64,000 nucleotides of DNA from Siderastrea siderea (GCA_964030785.1 OZ034970.1:21150634-21214633), one strand, 5' to 3'; numbered from the stretch's first letter, positions 10,082 through 20,916 are shown. The notes: a model not told the origin generated them from the sequence alone. Program-made: numbers and translations.

Positions 10082-10708
10082 TGTATATATCTTCATCAAA
10101 ATTTCTTTTCATCAATTTCTGTGGTTTGTCATAGTAAAAGAAGGAATATTTTTTGTCGGTTGCGCTGTTCAGCAGTTGGTGATCCACTTCAAGCTCGTCC
10201 GCAATTCGCTTGTTTGTTCTCGGAAGAAATGCAAAAATGCAAAAATGGCTACAGTTGTCGCGGATGGTTTTTGGTACCTTGGAGCCGTCCGTTGATGAAA
10301 TAGTTGATGATGGTGTTTTGGTTGCTTTCACAAACCAAGTCGTCAAAGACGACAACCTTTTGGTTGTCCACCGGAAGCTCTTCAAGTGGAATAATCTCAT
10401 TCCCTGGCGCCTCGATGACCTCGTAACCAGCTTCGGGGTCGATTTTTGTGGCAAAGTCCTTTAAAAGCGCCCGATATTTGTTTTGGTGGAGGTTTTTTGA
10501 AAAAAGGTAGACTTTGTCATATTCCAGCAACTCGTAAAACATATGCAGCAGGATGTTTGTTTTTCCAGAATTGCTTGGCCCACAAATTAACATCCGGAAA
10601 ACATCAGTGGGCCTGCGAAGGTGTCCTTGCTTGTAGTCAGTTGTCGTAAGAAAGTTAGGATCATAATTCGGAATCTTCAGTTTTTTTAAATTGATATATG
10701 TGACATCA
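10053..10708 (-). pseudogene. Packaging ATPase (FtsK/HerA, A32-like), frameshifted
   Basis: Walker A is LICGPSNSGKTN (starting at 10593) and Walker B is KVVVFDDLV (about 10345). The matching frame extends upstream to about 10708 without a recognisable ATG. The C-terminal part ([20 protein letters not shown]...) is in another frame that ends at 10053, so there is at least one frameshift near 10255. In Polintons and related viruses this ATPase pumps DNA into capsids. The 5' end overlaps the divergent gene starting at 10715; the 3' end slightly overlaps the fibre gene. Confidence 0.85.
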
Positions 10709-10714
10709 AAAAAA

Positions 10715-11339
10715 ATGTCAGTGCGAAAAAGGAAACAAAAGGCTGCTGAACAGTCAGCGGTCGATCAGCAAACACATGAGATACTTCAAACATTCAAAAT
10801 GAATAAAATTGGGAAGGAGTCTGGCCAGCTTTCAGGAGAGAAACTTTTTAAACTGATTACGAAAAGGCTTGAAAAGAGCACCCCTAAGCAAGAGAAAGCG
10901 GAGGTAGACGAAACTCCTGATTACGGTATGGATGAGTTAGACGGAATTAATCCGTTTGGTGATGACTTTAGACCGGACGCACCAACACCAGCACCATCAC
11001 CAACATCATTATCACCACCACCATCACCACTGCCACCACTTCCTGATGTTGATGTTGATGGTGATGATAAGGTTCCCCAACCCTGATATCGAGCCGTCAG
11101 ACGATGAAGATGACTTTCCTGAACAAGACTGGGAAACAGAAGGGAGTGGTTCGATGAACGTGTCCCCTGACGAAATAATCAATCAACTTTGGGTGTGCTT
11201 GGGTTCCATCAAGGCTGGAAACAGTTCAATAAAACTTCAACACCATGTTATTTCTCTGCTTGATTCACTTGTTGAAAACGGTGTAATCAGTAAAAAACAA
11301 AAGAAAGAAATTATTGGTGATTATATAGGAAGGCAATGA
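10715..11339 (+). pseudogene. Acidic/proline-rich protein, frameshifted
   Basis: The ATG at 10715 (MSVRKRKQKAAEQ) follows a short spacer after the divergent ATPase. The N-terminal half is basic, then comes an acidic and Pro/Thr/Ser-rich linker (APTPAPSPTSLSPPPSP) with a (CAC/ACC)n-like tract at 10980-11040. The continuation in another frame (SDDEDDFPEQDWE, then a helical segment to a stop at 11337-11339) places a frameshift near 11080. The stop overlaps the ATG of the next gene at 11336. No specific function is recognised. Position before the capsid genes suggests a virion or assembly protein. Confidence 0.5.
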
Positions 11340-12097
11340 CGCTCAACCTTCTGCTCGACTCGAACCTCGCGCGCCAAAAAAATGGCAACCAGGTTTCACT
11401 CGATTTTACAATTAACTTCAAACCACCGATCTACTTAGATGAACAAAAAGGCTATAAGGCGGCGCTAAACAAACTTGTCACCATGAGCTACTCATGGTAC
11501 AACATCGCTGAAGCTTATGATAACAACAAAACTCGGTGGAGAAAGAAATCTGAAGATTGGCAAACCTTGACTTTCCCTGATGGGATGTATAGTTACTCTG
11601 ACATCAACAGTTTTCTTCAGGCCCACACCGGCAGGGTGGATCCGGAAGACAAGGACAGTAAACTTATTTTTACTTTGTATTTCAATATGACAATTTACCG
11701 GGTTGTCATTTTGATTCACGAAGATTATGAGCTTGACCTTTCCGGGGAGAATTTGTAAAATTGGTTGGTTTTGAAAAAAACGGTTTTGAAAGAAAAAACC
11801 CATTTTGTGGGAAAAATGGTTCCGGATATTACAAGAAGTGTTGATTGGGTGTTTCTCCACTGCGATGTGATCACACGGCAAGCAAACGATGTTGGAAGCG
11901 ATGTCCTTTTCAGTTTTTCAACTGTAAATCTCCAGGTCAGTTATCCCTTTCAAAAAGAGCTGTATTGGCCTGAGTGGCATCCTGTTAACAAAAGTCAAAT
12001 TAATGCAAGCAGAATTTGGGTATCAGACGGTAGAGACAACATCTAGGACCTCAACGGGCTTGACGTCGCAGTCAGCATAGTGATTGAAGAACAGTGA
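11336..12097 (+). pseudogene. Penton-like minor capsid protein, two in-frame stops
   Basis: One frame of 253 codons interrupted by TAA at 11756-11758 and TAG at 12044-12046. Features: FTINFKPPIYLDEQKGYKAA near the start and SYSWYNIAEAY about 20 residues later, a pattern I associate with the Polinton minor capsid (penton-like) protein. It precedes the major capsid gene, as do the two penton-like genes in element 2. The clean frame apart from two stops indicates decay by point mutation. Confidence 0.6.
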
Positions 12098-12111
12098 AAA
12101 CTTTTTTCGTA

Positions 12112-12469
12112 AATACATAAGTTCTATGACGAGCACGCCGGAAGGTATCGATATAAACACAAGGGGTCGGGTTTAGTCGGTGACACCCTCATGACCATCG
12201 GCAAAGTGTTCAAAGCCGGTGTAAAAAATGTGGCGTAAAAAGCTGCTCAAGTTACCACAGAAAAAGTGGGGCAGAAAGTCGGTGAAATGGTGGTAGAAAA
12301 AGGCGCCGATAAAATTCAAGAAATTTTGCGAAAGCGCTCGTCACAGGATGCAGAAAAGAAACTTCAGAAAATTTTGCAAAACCGAGTGCCAAAAAAAACT
12401 GTATCAAAGGACGCTCTGTCGAAAGACGCTATGTTGAAACTAAATCAAATTTTAGCAAACCAAATTTAA
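12112..12469 (+). pseudogene. Small basic virion-like protein, one in-frame stop
   Basis: The frame starts after a stop near 12107 and reads through KFYDEHAGRYRYKHKGSG and GKVFKAGVKNVA to a TAA at about 12237-12239. It then continues as KVGQKVGEMVVEKGADKI to a stop at 12467-12469. Lysine-rich helical content and position between penton-like and major capsid genes suggest a core or internal virion protein. No defined family is recognised and no convincing start codon is visible. Confidence 0.45.
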
Positions 12470-12521
12470 TCAGCATGTCAAAGAAATTTTTTTTACCTTT
12501 AGATATCGATTGTTCAGATCG

Positions 12522-13793
12522 ATGGCCACAATGTTCAGGTCACCACAATATCTTGAAACAACTAAATACTTCAAAATCAATCTGGATACCCCACTGACTT
12601 TTCCAGGAAATAACCAAACTCAACAAAAGAGTGGTCATAAATTCACCGCCAGAGATCGGGATAATTTTCATGACTGGTATAACGCTTATTTTCGCATTAA
12701 TTTCACGTTTGAGGCTACTGCAAACGGGACTAGAATAGGGGCTAACACTGAATCAGCTTCTGTCAATGGTTCTTTCTCGTTGATCAAAAGTATGACTGTC
12801 AAGTCGGCAGGAAAGTCCGTTCACGAGGCCAATGATATTCACAAAGTCATTTTCATAAAAAATCTGCTCGACTTCAATGACGATTATTCAAGAAGTGTGG
12901 CCAAAAACCAGTTTTGGTATCTTGACAATGATGCTACCACAGTAACCACACACGCTGCGACTAATTACGGAATGCGACAAAGGGCGGTTTTGTCCCACGA
13001 GGGTATCACAGTTGAAAATATTCTCCCTCTTAACCGATACTCTTTCTTCGAAGGCCTGTCCGACAGGCTCTTACCGCCAATGCAACTGGAGTTTGAAATT
13101 GTGTTACAAGACGACAGAGAAATGATTTTTCAAAGGGAAGGTACAGCTCGAAGGATTGTCGTCCGAAAATTCGAGTTGTGGGTTCCACAATTATAACTCA
13201 CTGGTGAAGGACAGACGCTCGTGAATGAGAATTCCTTAAAACCAACACAATGGAAATACTTAAAAGAAATGTTACACCTGAGTAGCTCCCGACGTGATGC
13301 AAATGGTACGTGGTTGATAACGGCTGGGGTTAAAAACCCAAACCACGTGTTTGCGTTCTTTCAACAAACACAAAAACAAAAGGCCTGTACTCAAAATCCT
13401 TACATCTTTGACACCCTTGATCGCGATGGTGACAACAGCGCCAAATTAGCCACTTGCCGCCTTGAGTACGGCACAACCTTTTACCCTGAGCTTGAATATG
13501 AAGGTGACTTTAAAATAAGAATCCTCAATGACTTAATCAATTTCAGATACAGGAAGAACGATTACAACTCCGGTGTCCAGCTGCAGCTCGCCAACTTCGA
13601 AACATTATACCCTATCATTTATTTTGACCTCCGTAATGTCAAAGAAAAAATGACTGGTGATCCGAAAAAACTTGAATTTTATTACAGGTTAAACGAAGCC
13701 GCAAACGCGCAAGATTACATGATCTTTGCGGCGGTTTTAAATGAGGACGAATTCGTACTAAAGCAGCTCGGCAATGAACTGGTTGTAGTCTGA
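12522..13793 (+). pseudogene. Major capsid protein (Polinton type), single nonsense codon
   Basis: The ATG at 12522 opens a 1,272-bp frame broken only by a TAA at 13194-13196; the frame is unchanged on both sides. The length (about 423 codons) and beta-rich composition fit a double-jelly-roll capsid protein. Recognisable blocks include FHDWYNAYFRINFTFEA near residue 48, RILNDLINFRYRKNDYN and FYYRLNEAANAQDYMIFAAV near the C-terminus, similar to Polinton capsid proteins I recall. It is clearly a different lineage from the capsid gene of element 2 at 28313. A single stop makes it one of the best preserved genes of element 1. Confidence 0.75.
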
Positions 13794-13847
13794 AGGTCCC
13801 ATTTCATGACAGTCAATTTTTTTCCTCTTTATAATATACATCCCACG

Positions 13848-14517
13848 ATGACCACAACTTATCACCCACTCAAGTTCGCGCTGACTGACGGGAAAAAAAA
13901 GAAACTGCAAAAAGCTTATGCTTCAAGAACGGCTGTTGATCTAAGGATCAAGCCCGAGCAAATTGGGCGCGGTGACGACATCCTTCTCACTGCCACTCAA
14001 TTCAATCGAGAGCAGAAAGCGGTCAAATCCAACAAAGGAGTTGACCTCAAAGTGAGCCAGACTCAGATTGAAAATACTACACAACGCGGTGGAAACCTTT
14101 TTTCTGCAATGTTGGGGTTGGCACGACCTTTGATCAAACTAGCCCTCGGGGCTTTGGCCAGTGCGGGACTAAGTTTTGGTGCTGAAAAAGTGCTGAAGAA
14201 AATATTCGGTAAATGGTATTGGTCCACAAGAAATTGAACTTTATAAGCTCGTCCAAGCGATGACTCCTGCACAGAAAAAAGCTCTTGAAAAACAGCTCGC
14301 TGGGCAGGGTTTCGTACGCGGGGGCGGTGTGGCTCAATATGGTGGCTTTCTTGGTATGCTGGCTTCTACTGGAGTTCCTTTGGCCATCAGCTTGGTTAAA
14401 AAACTATTTGGTAAAGGTTTGCAAGTAAAACACCCTCCTCCTCCAACACGACGCTCGCCTTCAGCCCTCAGAGGGAATGGTATGCAAGTACGCCCGCCAC
14501 CGTTCCTTGGAACTTAG
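13848..14517 (+). pseudogene. Virion protein with QRGG site, frameshifted
   Basis: The ATG at 13848 follows a TATAATA at about 13829. The first segment has the block KKLQKAYASRTAVDLRIK and an LTATQFNR block, then TQRGG followed by a hydrophobic Gly/Ala/Leu stretch (NLFSAMLGLARPLIKL). After a frameshift near 14200 it continues as TPAQKKALEKQLAGQGF, a second hydrophobic stretch and a proline-rich end. This looks like the widespread Polinton protein with an N-terminal 'QKAY...AV-LR' block. QRGG fits an adenain-type cleavage site, suggesting a precursor processed in the virion. Confidence 0.55.
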
Positions 14518-14552
14518 GACGACCCTTTTAAATAATATTAAAGTTCAAAGAC

Positions 14553-14944
14553 GTGCCTCTCTCTAATTTTGACTTAAGAAAATGGTGCAAATACCTTGGC
14601 ATCCCAATCAAAGGTATATTCTCTCGTAATGAAACAAAACCATTCCATCCCTCGCCATGTATAATAAACTTAGATGATTTTGGAAGCTTGGGGACCGACT
14701 GGGTGTGTTGTTGGTGTACAGAAAATGGAAAATATGAATATTTCGATTCCTTTAGTCTCCCCCCACCTTTGGAATGGGAGAAAGAGATCAAAGCTCTCGG
14801 AAAAAATATTTTACTCGCAATAATGAGCAAATTCAATGGGAACAAAGTGTGAGATGTGGGTATTACTGCATTCTTTTCTTGAACGAAAGAAACAAAGGTA
14901 CTCGTTACAAAAATATTTTGAGTCTCTTTACTGATGATGTATAA
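14553..14944 (+). pseudogene. Adenain-like cysteine protease, decayed
   Basis: Blocks typical of the adenovirus-like maturation protease are present: PCIINLDDFGSLGTDWVCCW, then EYFDSFSLPPP, and after a frameshift near 14846 a SVRCGYYC block with the nucleophile-position Cys, ending at 14944. The residue expected to be the catalytic His (G-T-H-W in relatives) is Asp here (GTDWV). The frame begins at a GTG with no in-frame ATG. Loss of the His and the frameshift both argue for inactivity. It sits between two virion-protein genes, as expected in Polintons. Confidence 0.7.
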
Positions 14945-14990
14945 TTGAAAATGAAAAAATCGTGAAAAATATTTTTCATAAGTATGTACA

Positions 14991-15794
14991 ATGGATATCT
15001 ATTGTGTGAAAGATAAGCAACACACCCCCAACGTCAAAGGAACCGAAAAGGTGGTGATTACAAAAAATAAACGAAAAATGCTTAAAGCCAAATGCGCAGT
15101 CTGTGGAAATATCAAATGTCGGTTTTTGCCACGGAAAAAAAAACTAAGTAATCCCTCCCTTGCGGAGGGCACTGGCTTGCTTGATAATGTTGCCATGACT
15201 ATGGGTGATTTGGTTATTGAAAAAGGAGTACCCTTTCTTGCAAAAAAGGGTTTCGAAGCCGGTCGCTATTACGCGTCTGAGGCTTTGCGAAACCCCAAAC
15301 TGCAAAAAAAGCGATAAATTATACGCTTGACAAAGCCAGACCTGCCATTGGAAAAGTTGGGAGTGAATTGCTCAACCAACTCTCAACGAAAGTGCGACCA
15401 AATAAAAGATATAAGGCTGATAGACGTGATTTGGACGGTGCCGGGTTTGACATTCATAATATGATTGGGAAACTCCCTAAACCAAAACGGGGATGGACAC
15501 TTCCGGGGCACAATTTTACCGGTCCATATAACGATCTTGAACAACAACTGAGCTACGATCCAGAAACAGGGGAAATTTGGGAAATATACCAACAACCTAT
15601 GATGCCGATTACGCGAGTTGTACTTACAGGAAACAGAAGTACGGTGAAAACGAAAAACATTGTAAACACAAGGCAGACAAAAAATGGTGAAAGCTCTTGA
15701 TGTGGTTCCATGGAAACAAAGACAATATGGTCACACACTCGCAAGGAACGCAATTAATGTTAAGCAAAAATTGGGATTAGGTTTAAAACACTAA
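14991..15794 (+). pseudogene. PLA2-like virion protein, frameshifted
   Basis: The first segment (MDIYCVKDKQH...) carries a Cys-x2-Cys pair (CAVCGNIKC) and a helical section ending at 15317. Another frame carries GFDIHNMIGKLPKPKRGW and FTGPYNDLEQQL, which resemble the calcium loop region of parvovirus-type phospholipase A2 domains. A third segment has YDADYASC, where relatives have an H-D-x-x-Y catalytic motif, so the His appears replaced or deleted. The last segment ends at 15792-15794. At least three frame changes make this a pseudogene. In parvoviruses this domain breaches endosomal membranes; the same use here is inference. Confidence 0.6.
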
Positions 15795-18700
15795 ATCTTG
15801 ATGTGACCCTTTCCTTTAAAAAATAAACAAATAATTTAATAAAAAATAAACACAGCGTGTAGGTATGCATCGGGTATTTTCACTTATACAAAAAACTTTC
15901 TCTGATTACAGGGAACATTTTGGTAAACACTGCCCCACGTCCAGAAACTAATAAAATAGCTATACGCATTGGCAAAAACATGCATACATAAATATAAATA
16001 ATATATAACAATGAAATATTATTTAATTACAAGTTTGCTATCATTAATGTTTGTAACATTTAGTTAAAAATGTGTGAGATCACAGCCATACGCAATATCA
16101 ACATTCTTCAAATTTATCACTTGTCATTTGTCGTTTGTCACGTTTTCCAGTTTATTGTGGTCAATTAGTGCTTAGTTTGTCTTTTGTCATTTGTCAGTTG
16201 TCATTCGTCGGGCTGCTGGAGCTTAACTGTTTTCAGTTCTCTGTTTTGGTTACTGCCTGCCTGTCAATCCTACCCAGGCGCTCAATATACATTTACTTCA
16301 TAAAAAAGGCACATGAACACCGTCCGCAGAGACTCTCTTCTGTTTGTGTTCCCTGGCTCACTCGATTTACGGAAAACATTGGAGTCGAAGGACTGTATTC
16401 GGGAGTTGATTGTTTTCCGAGAACGCTGTCACTCAGGGTCCACCAACTCTTGCTTGACATGCGCGGAAGTCGCACAAAGCCCTTACGTACGGACAATGTG
16501 TGCCGGATTGAATTCTAAAAGAGCAGCATAAAGAATATATTTGTTTTCCGGAAGAAAACAGAGATATCCTGGTTGTGACGTAACTATTATCCTGCGAGGG
16601 GTCCCAGAAATCCAGGATATTCCTCAATTGCTAGGCTCTTTCTTTTATGTAAGCGACGTTACGGTCCCCTCTTTCAAATGGGTGTGTCACTTCTCTCTAT
16701 TCAAACAGTTAGCCTCAGCCAGAAGCTGCCAGAAACAAGCGTTAAAACAGATTTTGGTTGTGAAAATCCTAAACAAATGTGGTGGTCAAGGGAGAGAAAG
16801 CGAGCAGCTTGCTGTTTTACTTAGTTGTTTGTCCCTGTTTTTATTACGGATATGTACCTAGTCTCGTCATTATAAATCCATTGCATTTTTTATTCTTAAA
16901 ATGGGTAAATTAAGGTTTGTCTATTTAAATTGTCTAGAAAGGCAGGTAAGGGAAAAATACTCCCCAAAATTTCGTTGTAATGGGTATGTGATTGTCGGTA
17001 CAAATTTACCGAGCACAGTGACAAAACCCACCTTCCAGGTAGATGAAGAGAGATCTTCTTCTTTATTCCTGAAATGAGGAATATTTGTTGAAATCCATCG
17101 ATAAATCCCATTCAGGGTCATCTTTTTCTCTGGGGCAGACATGAGAGCCATGGTTATGAGATCGGAGTAAGTTTCTTTACCCCAGGGATTAGCCCCTGAC
17201 GCTCGATGCCCCTTGTGTTGCTTTGAAGCTCCAGAGTACTTCTGGGTACCTTCTGGATAAATATCCCCTGAAGGAGCTGTTGAGCCAGCCTAAACAGAAT
17301 GGAAAGAATTGCATTGCATTCTGGTCAATTCTGAGGCGCGTCAATACCTCTTTTACTTTACTTAACTGTTGTCTATCCTTGTACTATTGGGCTTACAGTG
17401 GCGCAAGATTCCACTCAGACAAATGGCAGTTTATTTTATAAATCTGCCGAAAAATAAGCGGACATGAAGATTTTTTCAAGATATCAATTCCCCATCAAAC
17501 TCTTTATAATTTTCAATGTTACACGATACCAAACAAATAGAGCTTTGGATAACTATGTTGCCCTCTTTTCTTGACGGGAAATAGCGGGGTGCTTTTGGAC
17601 AACCAACGTTTTTCTTATGGCGGGAAATCGCATGACCCTCGTCGCTTTTAGGAGGTTTCTTTAAAGGCTTAAGCTTATTTCGCAGTGCTGAACTTTGAAT
17701 TTGAGAAAAAATATTTGATATCTATAAATGGAAAGAAAAAGTTCAAAAGAATACTCATTTGTCGTTTTGGTGGAAGGCGAAAAGTTCAAGCTACGAAATT
17801 GCATTCTACTTTGTTTTCTTCACGGCGGAGAGCTTGTCCTGCTCTAAAATTCAACCAAGTAAGTGAATTGAAGTTTTAAAGGTTTTCAGGTACATGCTTT
17901 TGAGCATTACCGTAAAATAAATTACGTTTAAAATGGGAATTTAATTTATGTCATTAGAAATGTGTCATTTACTTTTTGTCTTATGTTGACGTTGATTTTA
18001 AACATTTTTAGAGAACGCACTCAGATTTGAGACAGATATAGTCTTGAACTTATTTTGCCATGTGCTCAGCATAACTTGGGTGGATGGACCCACGATGCAG
18101 GAAGTGCAACGCGAATCTCATTTAAGTATAAACTTATGGGCTTTCGAACAAACTTTTTCAAAAATGATTTCTCTTTCCATTATTTTGTGTTTGTTCATTC
18201 ACAACAGTCGGCAGTAATGGGCTTCTGCAGTAGGTCAAAGCACAGTCGTAAGACAACATCTAATTTGCACAAGTCATCACTTCAGGGAGATGTCAGCGAA
18301 TATTTGCTTTCAATTTTGACTGTCGGGTCCATTTCTTTGCGTTGGGCAATTGTCGATTTTCTTGTCCTAGACGTTCTTTAAAGTAATAATCTTTTAAGCG
18401 AAGCAGTTGTCGGCTTAAAGCTATTTTATCCGTAAAGCTTCCAAAAACCGTTTTGTGCATTTCTCAAACGCCCGAATTCATACACTTCTCGGCCGCAAAA
18501 CTTGTCCTACTTTTCGGCTTGTTTTGGTTTGCTTTGTTTTCAATCTCAATAGTCTCAAGTTAGAGATCGAAACAAAATTTTTTTAAGTAACTAAAAGCCA
18601 AGTAGTTTTTTGGTTTTAAGACTGTTTGTCCGATAACCTTTCTGTGTGTTCCTCAAAGCGCCCTAATTTATATACTTCGCGGCAGCTTAACTTACGCGAT

Positions 18701-19068
18701 ATTCCTTCGAAAATTTACAGGTGTTTGGAAGCTCCCAAAAACGTTTCTTTCGGGTAATTTTCCCCAGTAAAATGCCATTGTAAATTTTTGACTAGACTTT
18801 TAGTGGCAGTTTGTGTTATTTGTGTTAACATGAGAACACAATGAAAACCCCAAAAGATATCCCATTTACTTCAGAGTATCAAAGTTATATTTTGTTCTTG
18901 TAAACGAGCGACGTTTCAAGTTCATTCAAGCGAACAGCCAATAATCCGAGGAGATTTGACAAGTCTTGACAGTAATCTACCCGTTTGGGCATGCAAAAAG
19001 CAGGAACCTTTTGAGTCTGTAGAGTATGAAAGAAACATGGGGAGAGTATTTTAAAGACTTTTCAGTTA
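15795..19068. other. Non-coding host DNA
   Basis: AT-rich sequence with no ORF resembling a known family and no complete exon I can support. It contains Pol II-like A/T tracts, a TGTCATTTGTC-type low-complexity patch near 16120-16210, and a diverged duplication around 18454 and 18643. Any right terminus of element 1 should lie in its first part, but I could not identify it. Confidence 0.5.
18440..18690. repeat. Diverged tandem duplication
   Basis: Two stretches about 190 bp apart share the order CTCAAACGCCCGAATTCATA...CTTCTCGGC (from about 18463) and CTCAAAGCGCCCTAATTTAT...CTTCGCGGC (from about 18652). Similarity is partial, which suggests an old local duplication or two copies of one repeat. 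Confidence 0.4.
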
Positions 19069-19580
19069 CAGTAGGCTCCCGAGAACTCGAACTTCAAGAA
19101 AAATCGAAAAAGGTTGGAGCTATTGGGAGATACCATCAAAGGAGCAGAATTGCGGAAATTATAGGAAACTGAATCCCCCAACACGACCTTAGTTTGAAAC
19201 TAGAAGGCAAAAACATACTGAATTTATTTTAATTTGATTAATCCTTCGTAACTCTCTTTGGCTTACTTGTGAATGCAACAATTACCCAAGCTTAGTTTCG
19301 AGAGTGCTAGTTGTAGCCAATTTTAATAATAATATACGGATGTTTCAAGTGACAATTTATGTTGATCACACAGTCGTCAAATAAAGTTCGAATGATCAAG
19401 GGCAAAAATAGTAGCAAAATTACCTGAAGGGAAAACAGATTTACTTTGAGTTAACGAGAGGTTCGATCGAGGGTAAAGTTACAGGAAATGTATGCAGAGC
19501 AAATCCTGGGTAAATGGATTTTAGTTTGAGTTAGCGCGAGCTTCGAGTTACCGAGGGCTCGAGTGATCGAGAGTCAACTG
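19069..19580. mobile_element. pogo/Tigger-like MITE with TA target duplication
   Basis: The element starts CAGTAGGCTCCCGAGAACTC and its other end, read inverted, starts CAGTTGACTCTCGATCACTC. It is bounded by TA at 19067-19068 and 19581-19582. Terminal CAGT with TA duplication is typical of pogo/Tigger-type Tc1/mariner relatives. Inside, inverted 'gtta/gagtta...cgag' segments recur (ACTCGAAGCTCGCGC and similar on -). At 512 bp with no ORF it is non-autonomous. Confidence 0.7.
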
Positions 19581-19652
19581 TATTTTATCTTGCTGGTTTG
19601 TCGTTTAGTCATTTTAAAATTTTAATATCTCCTCAAACCTAAGTACTCAGTT

Positions 19653-19658
19653 TGTAAT
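19653..19658. repeat. 6-bp target-site duplication, left (TGTAAT)
   Basis: TGTAAT directly precedes the left TIR and recurs directly after the right TIR at 41187-41192. Polintons characteristically produce 6-bp duplications, so this fixes the boundaries of element 2. Confidence 0.93.
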
Positions 19659-19987
19659 AGTAGTACATTCCGCCCGTATGGTAGATTTCCTGGCTTCTGA
19701 TTGGTCGAGAGCGATCACGTGACCAGAGGAACTTCCGGTGGGGGAAACCGCTGACGAGTTGGAAAAAAAGGATCGTGGGCTCATGGGAACCGGAAGTCAC
19801 GTGATTTTGAATGGGAAACCGCTGACGAGTGTGAAAAAGGGATCGTGGGCTCAAGGGGAAGTAAAACCGCTGAGAAAACGCGGGCTCAAAGTCCAAAGTC
19901 CAATTGGGGGAACGGGGGTGATCCTTTGGAGTGAAAAGCACACAAAATGAATAAATCATGTTTTATTGATTTGTTTTACAATAACTG
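19659..19987. repeat. Left terminal inverted repeat
   Basis: The first 97 bp are identical to the inverted right end. Homology continues with scattered differences to ACAATAACTG at 19987. Internally it contains repeats of GGAAACCGCTGACGAG...GGATCGTGGGCTCA (from 19743 and 19814, with a partial third copy) and CACGTG palindromes near 19717 and 19798. A minus-strand AATAAA at 19962-19967 can serve as the polyadenylation signal of the RING-like gene. Confidence 0.95.
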
Positions 19988-20046
19988 AGAAAATGGTTTT
20001 TTTTTCCTGAGTGTTCCTCTTTGATAAGTGTTCCTCTTTGATGAGG

Positions 20047-20916
20047 TTACTGAGAACTCAAAATGTTCTTCATGTGTGAAAGGACTTCGCTTGGGGTGTG
20101 GCCAAGAAAATGGGGTATGTTGCTGATTGTATCCGGATTCTTGAAGATTTTTCCCCAGAATCCTTGAACGGCTCCGGTGCCTGTATGACAAATACCATAC
20201 CACAGATGACCATTCCAGATACGTTCGACTTCTTTCACAAATTGGGGGTCTTGTTTCCAATCGTAATTGAGGATTTCAATGACTGTGGTGGAATGGCTTT
20301 GTCGGATGTAAATACATTTGGGGATTAGATGAGGATTCTTTCTCCAGTTGTCAGCACAGGCTACATGACAGGGGGTTCGGCAGCAGCTCAATATGATATG
20401 ATAGCTGACATCTTTGTCACAGACGATACACGAGGTGGTGGGGACAGGATTCAGTTCTTTCATGTTTGAAATGACTTCGCTTGGGGTCTGGCCAAGAAAC
20501 TCAATGTGTTCAGATGAGCAATACCTGGGGTGGTGTTTTCCCCAGAACCCTTGGACGCCTCCCAAACATATGGGTTCACCGCACTTCAATTCATAACCGA
20601 TACCATACCAGAGAGGAAGGAGGTGATGTGTGATTCCCCGTCCAGTATGTTGGTACCAGTGACGTTTGACTTCTTTCATAAATTGGGGGTCTTTTTTCCA
20701 TTCTTCATGAAGGATTTCAAGGACTTGGAGGCTAGTTCCTTGTAGACATCTAAAGCAAGGCGAGTCAGGATAGGTACTTTTTTTTCCCTGCTGTTTGGCA
20801 CAGGTTAGATGACAGGGTTGTTTGCAGCACATCAAAATGGTTGGTTTGGTGACAGGTTTCTTACACAGCAGGCATGGTTGGGGTTGAGCCATCACTTGTT
20901 GGGTTTTCTGGATCAT
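20047..20916 (-). CDS. RING-like zinc protein with internal duplication
   Basis: 289 residues. The N-terminal half has CLLC (15-18), then CCKQPCHLTCA and CFRC, a treble-clef/RING-like metal pattern. This is followed by a conserved module containing a DPQFMKEV block, GGVQGFWGK and FLGQTPSEVISNMK. The second half repeats the layout (CIVC, CCRTPCHVACA, DPQFVKEV, GAVQGFWGK, FLGHTPSEVLSHMK) with the last Cys pair degraded. It is the outermost left gene, read towards the TIR, and starts about 30 bp downstream of a TATAAAAAC. Position and promoter suggest an early regulatory gene. RING-type proteins often act as ubiquitin ligases, but that activity is not proven here. The GTG/ATG choice is clear: ATG at 20916. 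Confidence 0.8.
   Translation of the reverse strand: MIQKTQQVMAQPQPCLLCKKPVTKPTILMCCKQPCHLTCAKQQGKKSTYPDSPCFRCLQGTSLQVLEILHEEWKKDPQFMKEVKRHWYQHTGRGITHHLLPLWYGIGYELKCGEPICLGGVQGFWGKHHPRYCSSEHIEFLGQTPSEVISNMKELNPVPTTSCIVCDKDVSYHIILSCCRTPCHVACADNWRKNPHLIPKCIYIRQSHSTTVIEILNYDWKQDPQFVKEVERIWNGHLWYGICHTGTGAVQGFWGKIFKNPDTISNIPHFLGHTPSEVLSHMKNILSSQ

Larger units (their letters stand above)
2502..15794. mobile_element. Decayed Polinton/Maverick (adintovirus-like) element 1
   Basis: A run of at least twelve gene remnants with the full Polinton set: protein-primed polymerase B, retrovirus-like integrase, FtsK/HerA-type packaging ATPase, major capsid protein, penton-like protein, adenain-like protease, plus a collagen-like fibre and a PLA2-like protein. 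Nearly every frame is broken. No terminal inverted repeat was found: the left end abuts a LINE tail, and nothing matching it was recognised after 15794. Sequence and gene order differ from element 2, so it is a separate lineage and not an older copy of the same one. Confidence 0.9.

Noticed and set aside
15795..16200. Right terminal inverted repeat of element 1
   Set aside because: No inverted match to sequence near 2500 was visible; the left end is replaced by a LINE, so there is nothing to match.
16135..16518. 127-codon frame in the spacer between elements
   Set aside because: No splice signals, domain or composition support; it looks like chance.
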